DNA of 64,000 nucleotides from Akkermansia biwaensis (GCF_026072915.1 NZ_AP025943.1:1736001-1800000), one strand, 5' to 3'. Counted from the first letter of the stretch, positions 18,328 through 27,593 are shown. Translations and numbers: made by a program. The notes: generated by a model from the sequence alone, not told the origin.

Positions 18328-19131
18328 TCAGGATCTGCGGCGGCGCAGCATCAGCACGCTCAAGCCCAGCAGGCTAAGGGATGCCGTGGCCGGTTCGGGT
18401 ACCAGCTGGTTATAGTAACTCTTGAAGGCATTCTCATCCATGACTCCTCCCGTTACAATTTGCATGCCTTCGAGAGTCAGGTCGCTGGAGGTAGTGAAGC
18501 TGTTGGTGATGCTTCCGCTGTCGGTTGTTCCTTTGCCTCCTACGAAAAGATGTTCCAATTGTTTGCTGAAGTTGATTCCTCCGCCATTGGATGTGATGCT
18601 TCCAATTTTACTACTGTCCAGATAGACATCCAGATTGACATTGTTATCAGAGGTTTTTGTCCATACAACAGACAGATTGCCTGTATTTCCTGTTACGGAG
18701 ACGGTGGGATCTGTTGTCCCGTATTTCCCGTTGGTTTGGCTGGTACCCCAATAGCCGAAATGAACTCCCCCTTCCTTGTACTGGGCTCCGAAAAGGCCGG
18801 CGTAGGCACCAGTTCCAAATTGGGCGGAAAACAGCGTGGAGTCTGTTGCAGCGTTAAGAGTGGAGAGATCGAAGGTCAGGGCTACGCTGAAAGACTGGTT
18901 TGCACTAATATTCGGGCGATTCGTTGCTCCGGTCATGGTAAAGTCCAGGGAACCGTTGTTCAGGGAAAGGCCTCCGGTACCTGTTGCGGTGGCATTTATT
19001 CCGATCAGGGAAATGCCGTCCTGCGAGGTTCCGCCGAGAAGGCCGGAAAAATCCGTAATGGTGGTGGTTGCACCAAGGGAGACGGAACATCCCAGGGCGG
19101 CAAGCAGGGCGGATATAGATTTAATCTTCAT
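18328..19131 (-). CDS. PEP-CTERM protein with LamG-like fold
   Basis: 267 residues. Signal peptide 1-20 (ending VSLGA). The body is Gly/Thr/Ser-rich with alternating strands and resembles a concanavalin/LamG-like sandwich (SVALTFDLSTL, LSVVWTK, VNLDVYLDSSKIGSI). The C-terminus LVPEPATASLSLLGLSVLML then RRRRS is a PEP-CTERM sorting signal. No catalytic motif is seen, so it is probably a structural or glycan-binding surface protein. It has its own terminator, and its upstream region carries a pair of inverted elements (see 19188-19371) like that of the PEP-CTERM gene at 27649-28428. Confidence 0.85.
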   Translation of the reverse strand: MKIKSISALLAALGCSVSLGATTTITDFSGLLGGTSQDGISLIGINATATGTGGLSLNNGSLDFTMTGATNRPNISANQSFSVALTFDLSTLNAATDSTLFSAQFGTGAYAGLFGAQYKEGGVHFGYWGTSQTNGKYGTTDPTVSVTGNTGNLSVVWTKTSDNNVNLDVYLDSSKIGSITSNGGGINFSKQLEHLFVGGKGTTDSGSITNSFTTSSDLTLEGMQIVTGGVMDENAFKSYYNQLVPEPATASLSLLGLSVLMLRRRRS

Positions 19132-19158
19132 GCAGTATAATATGTGAGGGTTGGAAAG

Positions 19159-19172
19159 GCTGTACGAACAGC
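19159..19172 (-). promoter_or_regulatory. Leader hairpin before PEP-CTERM gene 1
   Basis: GCTGT / ACAGC around a 4-base loop, 28-41 bases upstream of the start at 19131. The other PEP-CTERM gene with paired elements has a different hairpin at the same place. Confidence 0.4.
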
Positions 19173-19187
19173 GACGTAGGTTCTTTA

Positions 19188-19204
19188 CCGGATTAGAAAT
19201 CCGC
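19188..19204 (-). repeat. Proximal inverted element, pair 1
   Basis: Core CGGAT-TAGAA-ATCCG (19189-19203), plus a following C. It is itself a dyad with an asymmetric 5-base centre, and lies 57 bases upstream of the start codon of the PEP-CTERM gene at 19131. Its 16-bp sequence CGGATTAGAAATCCGC recurs exactly, inverted, at 19355-19370. Confidence 0.8.
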
Positions 19205-19354
19205 GCTTACTCTCCTCTTTTTTATATGATCGGATAACTGATTCATAGTCAGCTGGAAAAACCTTCCAGCGAAAGACCAGAGCAAACATAGTTTTCTAAA
19301 AAAGAATAACTTGAGGTCAATTAAGGATTTGCTCTCCAATATTCGGCATTGTTT

Positions 19355-19371
19355 GCGGATTTCTAATCCGC
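19355..19371 (+). repeat. Distal inverted element, pair 1
   Basis: GCGGAT-TTCTA-ATCCGC. It is the exact reverse complement of the proximal element over 16 bases, with core starts 167 bases apart. The 151 bases between them are AT-rich and non-coding. Confidence 0.8.
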
Positions 19372-19961
19372 CGCAGGGCCGTGCACAAACATGATTTTTG
19401 CTTCTTTTTTCTACGCAATGTTCTCCAAATGAAGAAAATATCCATTTATTACTTCTGTCACGCCAATTTCTTTCCGATGGACCGGAAGAGAAGCCCTGAC
19501 GGGGCGGAGGGTGGGCTGCGGCGCACCGGAACGATCGGTACGGGGTGATCTTTTGCGGTACCGCAGCCGGTACTGGCCTTTCCGTCCGTCGGTTCTCCTC
19601 TTCCTCAAGGAGGTGAAAGAAAACAATTGTTTTTCCGAATATATCGGGGGCTGTCCTGAATCAGCAGGATAAAATGGTTCTTCAAGTGTTCTTTGACGCT
19701 TTCACATGCAAACATGTTTTCGGAGTACCGTATTGTCCAGGATTTTAGGGATTCCTCTTGTATGTGATAAAGAAGGGCTGAACGGAGGAGGAGAATGCAA
19801 ATAAGAACAAGGATGAGGTTTCATGACACTCTCCACAATAATTCGTGTGGCTCCATGGTCAATTCGGCGGCGCTGTTTAATTTGCTTGAGGGGAGTCAGG
19901 TTTTCTGTAAGATTGGTCGTCCCTGCAACGTTTACATGTTAATCACATTTCCATTTTCAAG

Positions 19962-22115
19962 ATGAAATTGCTGCCCTTCCTGACCGTTTTGCTAACTGCC
20001 GCCATTCCCTGCATGGCCGTTCCGGGAAACGCCGTGAACCCTTCCGCCAAACCGGGAAAAACTGCGCGGCCCAATATTATTTTCATCCTTGTGGATGATA
20101 TGGGTTGGGGCGATCTGGATTCCAACTGGAGCCAGGAGAATTTGAATGGACGCACGGTGGGCAGGAAGAACGAGTTTAAAACTCCGGCCTTGTCAGCCAT
20201 GGCCCGTGAAGGGATTCAACTGCGCCGCCATTATTCCGCCGCGCCCGTGTGTGCTCCGGCACGCGCTTCCCTGTTGCTGGGCGTACACCAGGGAACTTCC
20301 CGCGTGGTGAGGAATAACCGCTTTGACCATCCCATTGAAGATTCCCATACTCTGGGTTCCGTCTTGAAGGAAGCCGGGTATGATACCGCCGCCATCGGCA
20401 AATGGGGCGTAGGCGGGGGCGGCCAGAGCAATGGCCCGGTGACGGGCGGCCCCCATCAGCGCGGATTCAATTATTTTTACGGCATTCTGGACCATTTGGC
20501 CGGACATTTCCACTATCCTTCCGAGTCCCGAGATATTTTTGAATACAACGGTTATGCCCCGAATCCGGAGTGGAAGAATATCAAGGAGCAGGTTCCCCTG
20601 ACCGCTTATTCCACGGATTTGTTTGGCGCCCGCGCCAAGCAGTGGATCATGGACCAGCGCAAGTCCGCCCGCAAGACCGGCAAGCCGTTTTTCCTGTATC
20701 TGGCTTTTCCGGCTCCTCACGGGAGCCTGACGGTTCCCGGTACGCCCTATCCTTCCGGCGGCGGTGTGAAAGGCGGTCTGCAATGGGTAAAGAAGAACGG
20801 CACGGAATCCGCCAATACGGCTTTTGACCCCAAGGCGGAGAAGGATAAGGATACTTATATTTATCCGGACAATTCCCGTTTTCCGAATGAGGTGGCCAAG
20901 CGCCATTCCACCATGATCCGTCGTGTGGATGATGTGGTGGCGGATTTGATTCACTTGCTGAAGGATTTGAAGATAGACAACAATACGATGATCGTCTTCA
21001 CGTCCGACAATGGCCCCCACAATGAAGGGGGCGCCGATATGAAGCATCAGCACGGAGCGCAGAATCCGCAGTTTTTCAAGAGTTACGGGATGATGGACGG
21101 CATCAAGCGGGATTGCTGGGAAGGCGGCATGCGCGTTCCCACGCTGGTGCGCTGGCCGGCCCGCATTCCCAAGGGACAGGTCAGCCTTCAGCCCGGACAA
21201 TTCCATGACTGGCTGGCTACCCTGGCGGATGCCGCCGGCGTGCCTGTTCCGGCCCGTAGCGACGGTGTTTCCCTGATGCCGACGCTGACAGGGCACGCGG
21301 ACAAGCAGAAGCCCGGCATTGTTTATACCGAGTACAACCACGGAGGCAAAACCCCGGGTTACAAGGATTTCCTGGGTGAGCACAAGGGAGCCCAGCGCGG
21401 CCAGCAGCAGATCGTTTTTGTGGACGGCTTGAAGGGGCTGCGCATGGGGGTGAAGGATGCGGACAAGGATTTCATGATTTTCGATACCTTGAAGGACCCG
21501 CAGGAAAGCAAGGACCTGGCCGCCTCCAAGCCGGAGCTGCAGGCCCGCATGAAGGCTGCCTCTCTGTCCAACCGCCGGGCGTCCCATCCTTCGAAGACGG
21601 TGTTTGATACGGCTCTGGTGCCTGCCGTGGAAGCGAAGGGAGTTCCCGGTCTGAAGTGGTCCCTGTATGAAGGGGAATTCCCCTGGGTACCCGATTTCCG
21701 CCAGATGAAGACTCCGGCGGTTTCCCAAGGCGTGACGCAGGCCCCGTCCGTCAAGATGAACGGTCCCAGGAAGCGCGGCGTGGAGCTGACGGGTTACGTG
21801 AATGTTCCCGAAGACGGCGCCTACACTTTTTATCTGACTACGGACGCCAACAAGGGGAGCAAGGCTTTTGTCCGCCTGCACGGCATGGAATTGATTGATG
21901 CGGACAAGGTGTATCATCCCGGAACGGAAGTGTCCTCCGATTTGGGGAAAGAAAGCAATCCCGTGTATTTGAAGGCGGGCCTGCACCCCATCCGAATTGG
22001 TTATGTGGGAACGGCCGGTTCCGGTTCTACACTGACTCTGAAGTGGAAAGGCCCCAATCTGCCCAAGCAGGAAATTCCCGTTTCGGCGTTCAGCCATTCT
22101 CCGGATGGCAAGTAA
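19962..22115 (+). CDS. Secreted sulfatase with C-terminal PA14-like domain
   Basis: 717 residues, signal peptide 1-19. The arylsulfatase fold begins at RPNIIFILVDDMGWGDLD with metal-binding Asp45 and Asp46. The formylglycine site is Cys97 in CAPARASLLLG, fitting the C-x-P-x-R rule, so a sulfatase-maturing enzyme is needed (none in this window). Other sulfatase blocks: GKWGVGG, TSDNGPHNEGG and EGGMRVPTLVRWP. From about residue 565 a PA14-like sandwich follows (ELTGYVNVPEDGAYTFYLTT and LHPIRIGYVGTAGSGS), likely a carbohydrate-binding module. It probably removes sulfate from mucin or related glycans. The DUF805 gene follows after 9 bases. Confidence 0.9.
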   Translation: MKLLPFLTVLLTAAIPCMAVPGNAVNPSAKPGKTARPNIIFILVDDMGWGDLDSNWSQENLNGRTVGRKNEFKTPALSAMAREGIQLRRHYSAAPVCAPARASLLLGVHQGTSRVVRNNRFDHPIEDSHTLGSVLKEAGYDTAAIGKWGVGGGGQSNGPVTGGPHQRGFNYFYGILDHLAGHFHYPSESRDIFEYNGYAPNPEWKNIKEQVPLTAYSTDLFGARAKQWIMDQRKSARKTGKPFFLYLAFPAPHGSLTVPGTPYPSGGGVKGGLQWVKKNGTESANTAFDPKAEKDKDTYIYPDNSRFPNEVAKRHSTMIRRVDDVVADLIHLLKDLKIDNNTMIVFTSDNGPHNEGGADMKHQHGAQNPQFFKSYGMMDGIKRDCWEGGMRVPTLVRWPARIPKGQVSLQPGQFHDWLATLADAAGVPVPARSDGVSLMPTLTGHADKQKPGIVYTEYNHGGKTPGYKDFLGEHKGAQRGQQQIVFVDGLKGLRMGVKDADKDFMIFDTLKDPQESKDLAASKPELQARMKAASLSNRRASHPSKTVFDTALVPAVEAKGVPGLKWSLYEGEFPWVPDFRQMKTPAVSQGVTQAPSVKMNGPRKRGVELTGYVNVPEDGAYTFYLTTDANKGSKAFVRLHGMELIDADKVYHPGTEVSSDLGKESNPVYLKAGLHPIRIGYVGTAGSGSTLTLKWKGPNLPKQEIPVSAFSHSPDGK

Positions 22116-22124
22116 AGCCAATCC

Positions 22125-22760
22125 ATGAGCGATCTTTACGAGTACCAGGCAATTGACGGTTCTTCCAAAGGACCGATTGCCCTGGTGCTTTTGTTGCAGG
22201 CCCGGAACCAGGGGCGGTTGTCCAACCAGGCTCTGGTGAAAAAGTTGCCCGACGGGGCTTGGAGGCCTTTGTCTTCCTATATTCCGCCCATGACTGTTTT
22301 GGACGAGGATAGAGACAGGGCGGCGGAAGGAGAGGCGAATTGTAGCCGGAGAGTTCTTGTTCCCCATTGGTCACGGAAGAAGCATTGGCGCAGGGTGATC
22401 AGGGAGTGGTGCAGTTTCCGGGGGCGTGCAGGCAAGGGTGAGATGCGGGAGGTATATGCCACTCTGGGGCCGGTGTGGCTGGCTGCGGCCTGTCTTCCGG
22501 CCCTGGAAAAGTACGATTTTTTCTCCTATCCGGCACCGTGGATGGAAAGCGTCTTTCTGGGGCTGTTTTATATGGTTCTGTCTGTTCTGACCATTCCTCT
22601 GGCGGCTACCATGGTACGCCGTCTGCATGATGTGGGGAGAAGCGGTATTTGGCTGGTGTGCCTGGGGCTGCCCGCGCTGGGATGGCTGCTGCTGTGGTAT
22701 TTGTCTTACGGGGAGAGCCAGCTGGGGGAGAACAGGTACGGGGATCCCCCGTGGAATTGA
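22125..22760 (+). CDS. GYF-like plus DUF805 membrane protein
   Basis: 211 residues. The N-terminal 50 residues (LYEYQAIDGSSKGPIALVLL then GRLSNQALVKKLPDGAWRPL) match a bacterial GYF-2-type domain. After a basic linker come three membrane segments: LGPVWLAAACLPALE, SVFLGLFYMVLSVLTIPLAA and GIWLVCLGLPALGWLLLWYL. The phrase VRRLHDVGRSGIW is the DUF805 signature. It starts 9 bases after the sulfatase stop and is probably co-transcribed. Function unknown. Confidence 0.78.
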   Translation: MSDLYEYQAIDGSSKGPIALVLLLQARNQGRLSNQALVKKLPDGAWRPLSSYIPPMTVLDEDRDRAAEGEANCSRRVLVPHWSRKKHWRRVIREWCSFRGRAGKGEMREVYATLGPVWLAAACLPALEKYDFFSYPAPWMESVFLGLFYMVLSVLTIPLAATMVRRLHDVGRSGIWLVCLGLPALGWLLLWYLSYGESQLGENRYGDPPWN

Positions 22761-22997
22761 TGTGTTCCAGGGTTATAGGCGCTTGCCCATGGGAGAAGCC
22801 TTCTGGTTCAGGAACGGATTCTCCGGAGAGGTGGATACAAGGTGCTGGCGGGAATGGTTCCGATTTGTTCCAGGTAAAGTTTATTTATGGAAAATCGGAG
22901 CATGGAAGGCTCCTTCCCTTCGGAGACAACTTACTTTTGCAAGTACAGAGAAGAGGATTTTTTAAGGCCGGAGAGAGAGTTTTTCTACTTTCCCCTT

Positions 22998-24578
22998 TTA
23001 TTCCCGCGTCACTTTCAGACGCAGGAAACGACGTTCCGGCGCGTTGTGATTAATCGCTACCCGATCCTGGTACTCGCCGCGGGATGCCGTCGGAGTTACC
23101 GTACCCTCGTCATCCCATTTTTTCAGGTCTGCCGAGCTTTCCACAGTGAAGACGACATCCGTGGCATCCGGATTTACCGGCCATTCCAGCACCAGATGCG
23201 GAGTGCCATCCACTTCCCTGACCGTCAGCGTGGTGACGCTGCCGCAGGGCTGAAGGGGCGGCAGCCCCGTGGCGTATTTCATCAGGTTGGTGATACCGTC
23301 CCCGGCAGGAATGGCGTCCGGAGCGGTTTGGTCTTCCGGAGTGTCGTCTGTAAAATGGTCATTCTTCCATTTTTCATAGGGAGAAGGAATGGGAGTCCAG
23401 CTTAAGACCAGAGCGCTTTTTCCTATTGTTTCCTCCCGGTGCAGGGAGAAGCTGCCCGCCTGCTGCCACGGAGCGGCTGTTGCCGGATCATAGGAGACGG
23501 AGGGCTGGCCCGTCATGGACAGGGCACTGCCTTCCACGAGTTTCCAGGTTTTGCCTTGTTTTGTGTCCGTCATTTCCGGCAGGGTCACGTGGAGTTCCGC
23601 AGCGCCATTCAGGTTAACCGGTCCTTGAGCGCTCCATTTGGCATTTGCCGACGGTTCTGCGGGCAGCGTGAAGCCCAGACGGGTTCCTCCGGCTATGTCC
23701 AGTTCCGTCATCCCCTGCAGGGAAGCTGTCGCACCCAGATTCACCGTGCCGGCTTCCACGCTTACCGGAAAATGGCATCGGGAAATGCCTCCACCGAATC
23801 CGAGGGTACCGGGCCCCGTTTTCCGCAGGCTTGAGGTGGCGGAGTATCCTGCAAAGGAGTAGATGGGGTCCTCCATGCTGATCAGGCAGTTTTGTTCCGC
23901 CTGCATGACCATGCTGACGTTGCCCATGACCGTGATGGAGTTGGCGCCTCCGCCCGAAGAGGTTCCGACGGTCCTTCCGCGGTAGTTGCCGCTGAAGGAG
24001 ATGGGGCGGGAGGAGTCTGCGGAGTGGAGCGTCAGTTCCGTTTGGCAGGCGGCGTCTTTGCCGGCTGCATAGATGGCTCCTCCCAGCTTGCCCGCGCTGT
24101 TGTTCGTGAAGGTGCTGCCGCTTTCAATGTCTGCGGTGCGGGGGGCTTCCCCGTCATTGGCATCCAGGCACAGGGCGCCTCCGTTGTGGGATGCCATGTT
24201 GCCGGAAAAAGAAGAGCCTGCCGCGATTTTTACGTTTCCGCGGCAGTAGAGCGCGCCGCCGCTGCCGGATTCCGCCCGGTTGCCGGAGAAGGAGACAGCC
24301 TCATTCTGGATGACGGAGCCGGCGTAAACCGCACCGCCCTGGGAAAATCCGCTGACCGTGTTGTTTTCATAGACGGCCGTTCCGGAAATGGTGACTTGGC
24401 CGTAGTCCAGCGTGCCTCCCCCGTTGCCCGTTTTTTTTGCATTACTGACGCCTCCTCCGGCATTGATGACGGTGTCGCCCATGAGGAGAGCCCCTGAAAG
24501 GAACATTCCAGTGCAGATGACCAGCCTGCCAAGCCGCATGCGGGCAGGAACGGCGGAATAATGGCGTGGTTGCTTCAT
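22998..24578 (-). CDS. Secreted repeat protein with Pmp-like (GGA/FxxN) motifs
   Basis: 526 residues with a signal sequence (about 17-35). Residues 70-180 contain repeats of FSGN/FTNN paired with GGALY, GGALC and GGAIY, the FxxN and GGA(I/L) motifs of chlamydial polymorphic outer membrane proteins. A beta-rich central region of autotransporter passenger type follows (PGTLGFGGGISR). The C-terminal 130 residues (DGITNLMKYATGLPP, then a beta domain ending RRFLRLKVTRE) have no PEP-CTERM tail or terminal beta-barrel. It starts 26 bases downstream of the second sulfatase gene on the same strand. Surface adhesion is the likely role. Confidence 0.75.
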   Translation of the reverse strand: MKQPRHYSAVPARMRLGRLVICTGMFLSGALLMGDTVINAGGGVSNAKKTGNGGGTLDYGQVTISGTAVYENNTVSGFSQGGAVYAGSVIQNEAVSFSGNRAESGSGGALYCRGNVKIAAGSSFSGNMASHNGGALCLDANDGEAPRTADIESGSTFTNNSAGKLGGAIYAAGKDAACQTELTLHSADSSRPISFSGNYRGRTVGTSSGGGANSITVMGNVSMVMQAEQNCLISMEDPIYSFAGYSATSSLRKTGPGTLGFGGGISRCHFPVSVEAGTVNLGATASLQGMTELDIAGGTRLGFTLPAEPSANAKWSAQGPVNLNGAAELHVTLPEMTDTKQGKTWKLVEGSALSMTGQPSVSYDPATAAPWQQAGSFSLHREETIGKSALVLSWTPIPSPYEKWKNDHFTDDTPEDQTAPDAIPAGDGITNLMKYATGLPPLQPCGSVTTLTVREVDGTPHLVLEWPVNPDATDVVFTVESSADLKKWDDEGTVTPTASRGEYQDRVAINHNAPERRFLRLKVTRE

Positions 24579-24604
24579 GATTCTTGTCCTGTTGGTCGGA
24601 GTGT

Positions 24605-27520
24605 TTATTCCTGAAGGGGCACGACGGACGAAGGATCGTCCGGGTCCGTTTCCCCGGGATCGATGAGGCCGTTTCCATTGGCGTCTTCAATCAGGTCCGG
24701 TACGCCGTCCCCGTCGGAGTCCACATCCGGCAGGTCCGGCATGCGGATATAGGCCGTGGCGATGATTTTTCCATCTTTTTTGAGGACGGGGTATTGTGCG
24801 TCCACCTGGTTGAGTTCCCGGATGAGGGCGCGCGCCATGCGCATCAGGCGTACCTGGTGGGCGGGGTCCTGAGCCAGGTCGTTGCTTTCGCTGATGTCGT
24901 CCTTCAAGTTGAAGAGCTGCCACGGGAAGCGGCCCGCAGTTTTGTAGCCGTTGCTGGTCCAGAGGTCCGTATTGGCGTACTGGTCAATATAGTTGTAGAT
25001 GACTTTCCAGTCTCCTTGCCGGTAGGTGGAGTAGAAGTTGGCGTAGGCATGGTGGTGCGGGTAGTGATGGTAGATTTTCTGGGTGCGGTGGAAGGAGGCG
25101 TCTCCCTTGAAGTAGGGGCTGATGTCTTCCCCGTCCACCTTTTGTTCCACAGGCACCTTGAGCTTGAGCATGCTCAGGATGGTGGGATAGATGTCCCACA
25201 TGGCCACGATGTCATGGTTCACGGCATTTTGAGGAATAGGATATTCCTGCTGGATGGGGCTTTCCGGGGCTACTTCCGCCCATCCCACGATCATCGGAAC
25301 ACGGGTTCCCCCCTCGTACCGGCTACACTTGCGCCCTCTCAGGGGAGCGACTGCGCTGACCTTTTCAATCATGGGAATATTTTGGCTGTAGTTTTGCTGG
25401 ATGGGGGCGTCTCCCCCGTTGTCGGACAAGAAGATGACCAGTGTCTTGTCGGCCACGCCCAGCTCTTTCAGATAGTCCATCAGATCGCCCAGGGATTTGT
25501 CCATGCCTTCAATCAGAGTGGCAAAGGTGCGGAGGCTGGCGTTCACCTGTACTCCGGATTCAAAGGCCGAGCCGTTGGGAACGGTGTATGTATCATAATC
25601 CCCGTTGGGGTCCGGATTGCCGTGCGGCTGGTGGACGGCATAGTGAGTCATGTACGCGAAGAAGGGTACATGGTCATCCACAGCCCGCTTGATCTGCTTT
25701 TTCATTTCCTGCGTCAGGGCATTCGTCAGGAAGTTCTGCTTTTGCTTTTCATTCGTGGGGGAGGTGCCCTGGGTATGGTATTCTTCCAAGTCCGGGACGT
25801 GGTAGGTTCCGGAACCGAAGTTGTCCTGGGAACGGTAGGAGCCCGGCTGGCCAATGGAGCTGCCGGCAATGTTGACGTCGAAGCCCAGGTGGATGGGGTT
25901 GGAAAAGAGCCTGGAAGGAGGAGCGAAGTGTGCCTTGCCCACCGTGATGGTCCGGTAACCCGCATTCTGGAGGACGCGGGGAAGGGGAATTTCCGTTTCA
26001 TCCATGCCTCCCATGTTCCATTGGGGCGCCTGGATATGGGGCAGGGCGCCCCCCGATTCATTGAGTGTGGCGGAGGTGGCGTTGGTCCAGTTGGTGACGC
26101 GGTGACGGGCGGAGTTTTTGCCGGTCATCAGGGAGGTGCGGCCGGGGGAGCAGACCGGGCAGGAATAGGCATTCGTGAATTTCAGGCCCTGTGCCGCCAG
26201 CCTTTCCATGGAGGGTGTTTTGTAGAAGTTGTTCAGTGCCGTTTTAACGGGCTGGCCGTTTTGATAATAGAAAGGAACGGAGGTGTCCTGCCAGCCCATG
26301 TCGTCCACCAGAAAGACCAGGACATTGGGCGTATTTTCCGCCAGAACGGAGATGATGAGAGATTTGCTTTTTTGTGTTCCATCGCCGGCGGTCAGCGTCA
26401 ATGTGTAGAGAGTTGTTTCCGTCGGTTTGACCCGGAGAGTGCCGGCTCCGTTTTCACTGGTGATGGCGATGTTTTTTCCGTTGGCCGTCAGTTCCAGGTT
26501 TTGCGCTTTGACGGTGCTCCAGGTCAAGGTGGCCTCCTCATCCGCTCCGGGAACTACCCTTTTTTTATCCGACTCAAATACAAGGATTTCCGGTTCCTGT
26601 TTCTTGAAGGTTACCGTTACTTCCGCCGTGGATTTCGTTCCGTCCTCTCCCCGCGCGTTCAGCACATAGGTAGTCGTTTGTTCAGGGTTGACCGTGATCG
26701 CTCCCGTGCCGTTTTCCGTGGTGACGGGAATGTTTTCACCGTCTTTTGTGTTTAAGGTGACTTCTCCGCATTTCCAGGTTTTCCAGCTTAGTTCCGCGCC
26801 CGCGGCGCTTCCTTCCATGATTTCAGGCGGTGTAGCGGTGAAGGAGATGATGCCGGGAGCAGGGGAGATCAGGCGCACGGCGTTGATGGCGGAGCGGGTG
26901 GAGTCCGCTCCGTTGCCCGTGATGGTGATGACGCCGTTAACAACAGGAACATACCGCAGGGTGACCTTGTTGGCTCCTTCGTTAAATGTGCCGGAGAAGT
27001 TTTCCCTGTCCTGGATGGTTTTCACCATGCCGTTGACCGTATAGAGCATGTCGCGGTCTGTGGTGTTGCAATCCCCGTAGATTTCCACATGGCAGTATTC
27101 CGCCATGGAGTCGGGGAGCTGGGAGATGACTACATTTTCCGTGCCCCGGATTCCGGCCCAGGAGTCCATGAGCAGGTAGTCACGGTTTTTGTCGGCGGCA
27201 AACGTGCCGTTGCTGAAGCAGTAGCCGGGATTGTTGAAGGATATGGAGGCCTGTGTGGCTGTTCCACGAACAGTTTTCAGGCCTGTTGCCGAGGTTTTGG
27301 CCGCCGCCGTCGGAGTGATGAAGTTCCATGTTTCCCCTTCCTGCGCCAGTGTTCCGGGCTGGGCATTCAGAAACGCCGCTTCCGTAGCCACGGTTCCGTT
27401 CAGGACGCCGATACCTATTTCTTCCGCATTCAGGGAGCCCGTACCGGCCAGGAATAGAAGGAGAGTTGTCGATATGCCGCGGAGGAATTTCATGAGATTC
27501 AAGGAGCGCCTGCGTTCCAT
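24605..27520 (-). CDS. Large secreted sulfatase with two Ig-like domains and Asp-rich C-terminus
   Basis: 971 residues from the ATG at 27520, which has AAGGA close upstream; 27493 (MKFLRGIST) is an alternative giving a neat signal peptide, and the frame opens at 27598. After the signal comes a beta-sandwich region to about 220, then two Ig-like repeats ending in TTTYVLNARGEDGT and TTLYTLTLTAGDGT. The sulfatase domain starts at NVLVFLVDDMGWQD; its formylglycine Cys (about 457) lies in CSPGRTSLMTG. The C-terminus DVDSDGDGVPDLIEDANG is a calcium-binding thrombospondin-3-like stretch. Together with the Pmp-like gene it probably forms an operon against sulfated glycans. Confidence 0.87.
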   Translation of the reverse strand: MERRRSLNLMKFLRGISTTLLLFLAGTGSLNAEEIGIGVLNGTVATEAAFLNAQPGTLAQEGETWNFITPTAAAKTSATGLKTVRGTATQASISFNNPGYCFSNGTFAADKNRDYLLMDSWAGIRGTENVVISQLPDSMAEYCHVEIYGDCNTTDRDMLYTVNGMVKTIQDRENFSGTFNEGANKVTLRYVPVVNGVITITGNGADSTRSAINAVRLISPAPGIISFTATPPEIMEGSAAGAELSWKTWKCGEVTLNTKDGENIPVTTENGTGAITVNPEQTTTYVLNARGEDGTKSTAEVTVTFKKQEPEILVFESDKKRVVPGADEEATLTWSTVKAQNLELTANGKNIAITSENGAGTLRVKPTETTLYTLTLTAGDGTQKSKSLIISVLAENTPNVLVFLVDDMGWQDTSVPFYYQNGQPVKTALNNFYKTPSMERLAAQGLKFTNAYSCPVCSPGRTSLMTGKNSARHRVTNWTNATSATLNESGGALPHIQAPQWNMGGMDETEIPLPRVLQNAGYRTITVGKAHFAPPSRLFSNPIHLGFDVNIAGSSIGQPGSYRSQDNFGSGTYHVPDLEEYHTQGTSPTNEKQKQNFLTNALTQEMKKQIKRAVDDHVPFFAYMTHYAVHQPHGNPDPNGDYDTYTVPNGSAFESGVQVNASLRTFATLIEGMDKSLGDLMDYLKELGVADKTLVIFLSDNGGDAPIQQNYSQNIPMIEKVSAVAPLRGRKCSRYEGGTRVPMIVGWAEVAPESPIQQEYPIPQNAVNHDIVAMWDIYPTILSMLKLKVPVEQKVDGEDISPYFKGDASFHRTQKIYHHYPHHHAYANFYSTYRQGDWKVIYNYIDQYANTDLWTSNGYKTAGRFPWQLFNLKDDISESNDLAQDPAHQVRLMRMARALIRELNQVDAQYPVLKKDGKIIATAYIRMPDLPDVDSDGDGVPDLIEDANGNGLIDPGETDPDDPSSVVPLQE

Positions 27521-27593
27521 ATTCCTTATTCTAACAAAAAAATGTATATTCTCAATGGGGAATCCCTCCGACCGGATGATTCCGTAAAAAGAA

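Larger units (their letters stand above)
19132..19961. promoter_or_regulatory. 830-base gene-free region with paired inverted elements
   Basis: This gap lies between divergent genes. Nearest the PEP-CTERM gene is a leader hairpin (GCTGT/ACAGC, 19159-19172), then the proximal element (19189-19203), an AT-rich segment with a hairpin GCTGGAA/TTCCAGC (19252-19270), and the distal element (19356-19370). From 19372 to 19961 I see no convincing gene; a GC-rich patch around 19490-19600 contains the palindrome GCGGTACCGC but no coding signal. The promoter of the sulfatase gene must lie in the right part. Confidence 0.6.

Noticed and set aside
19411-19626. 71-codon minus-strand frame in the gap before the sulfatase gene
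   Set aside because: Arg-rich, no recognised motif, and no ribosome site; probably chance in a GC-rich patch.
20193-22367. Minus-strand open frame of 724 codons opposite the first sulfatase
   Set aside because: No domain or signal sequence; composition is typical of an antisense shadow, while the plus strand has the full sulfatase motif set.
24584-26755. Plus-strand open frame of 723 codons opposite the second sulfatase
   Set aside because: Shadow of the conserved minus-strand gene; no recognisable motif.
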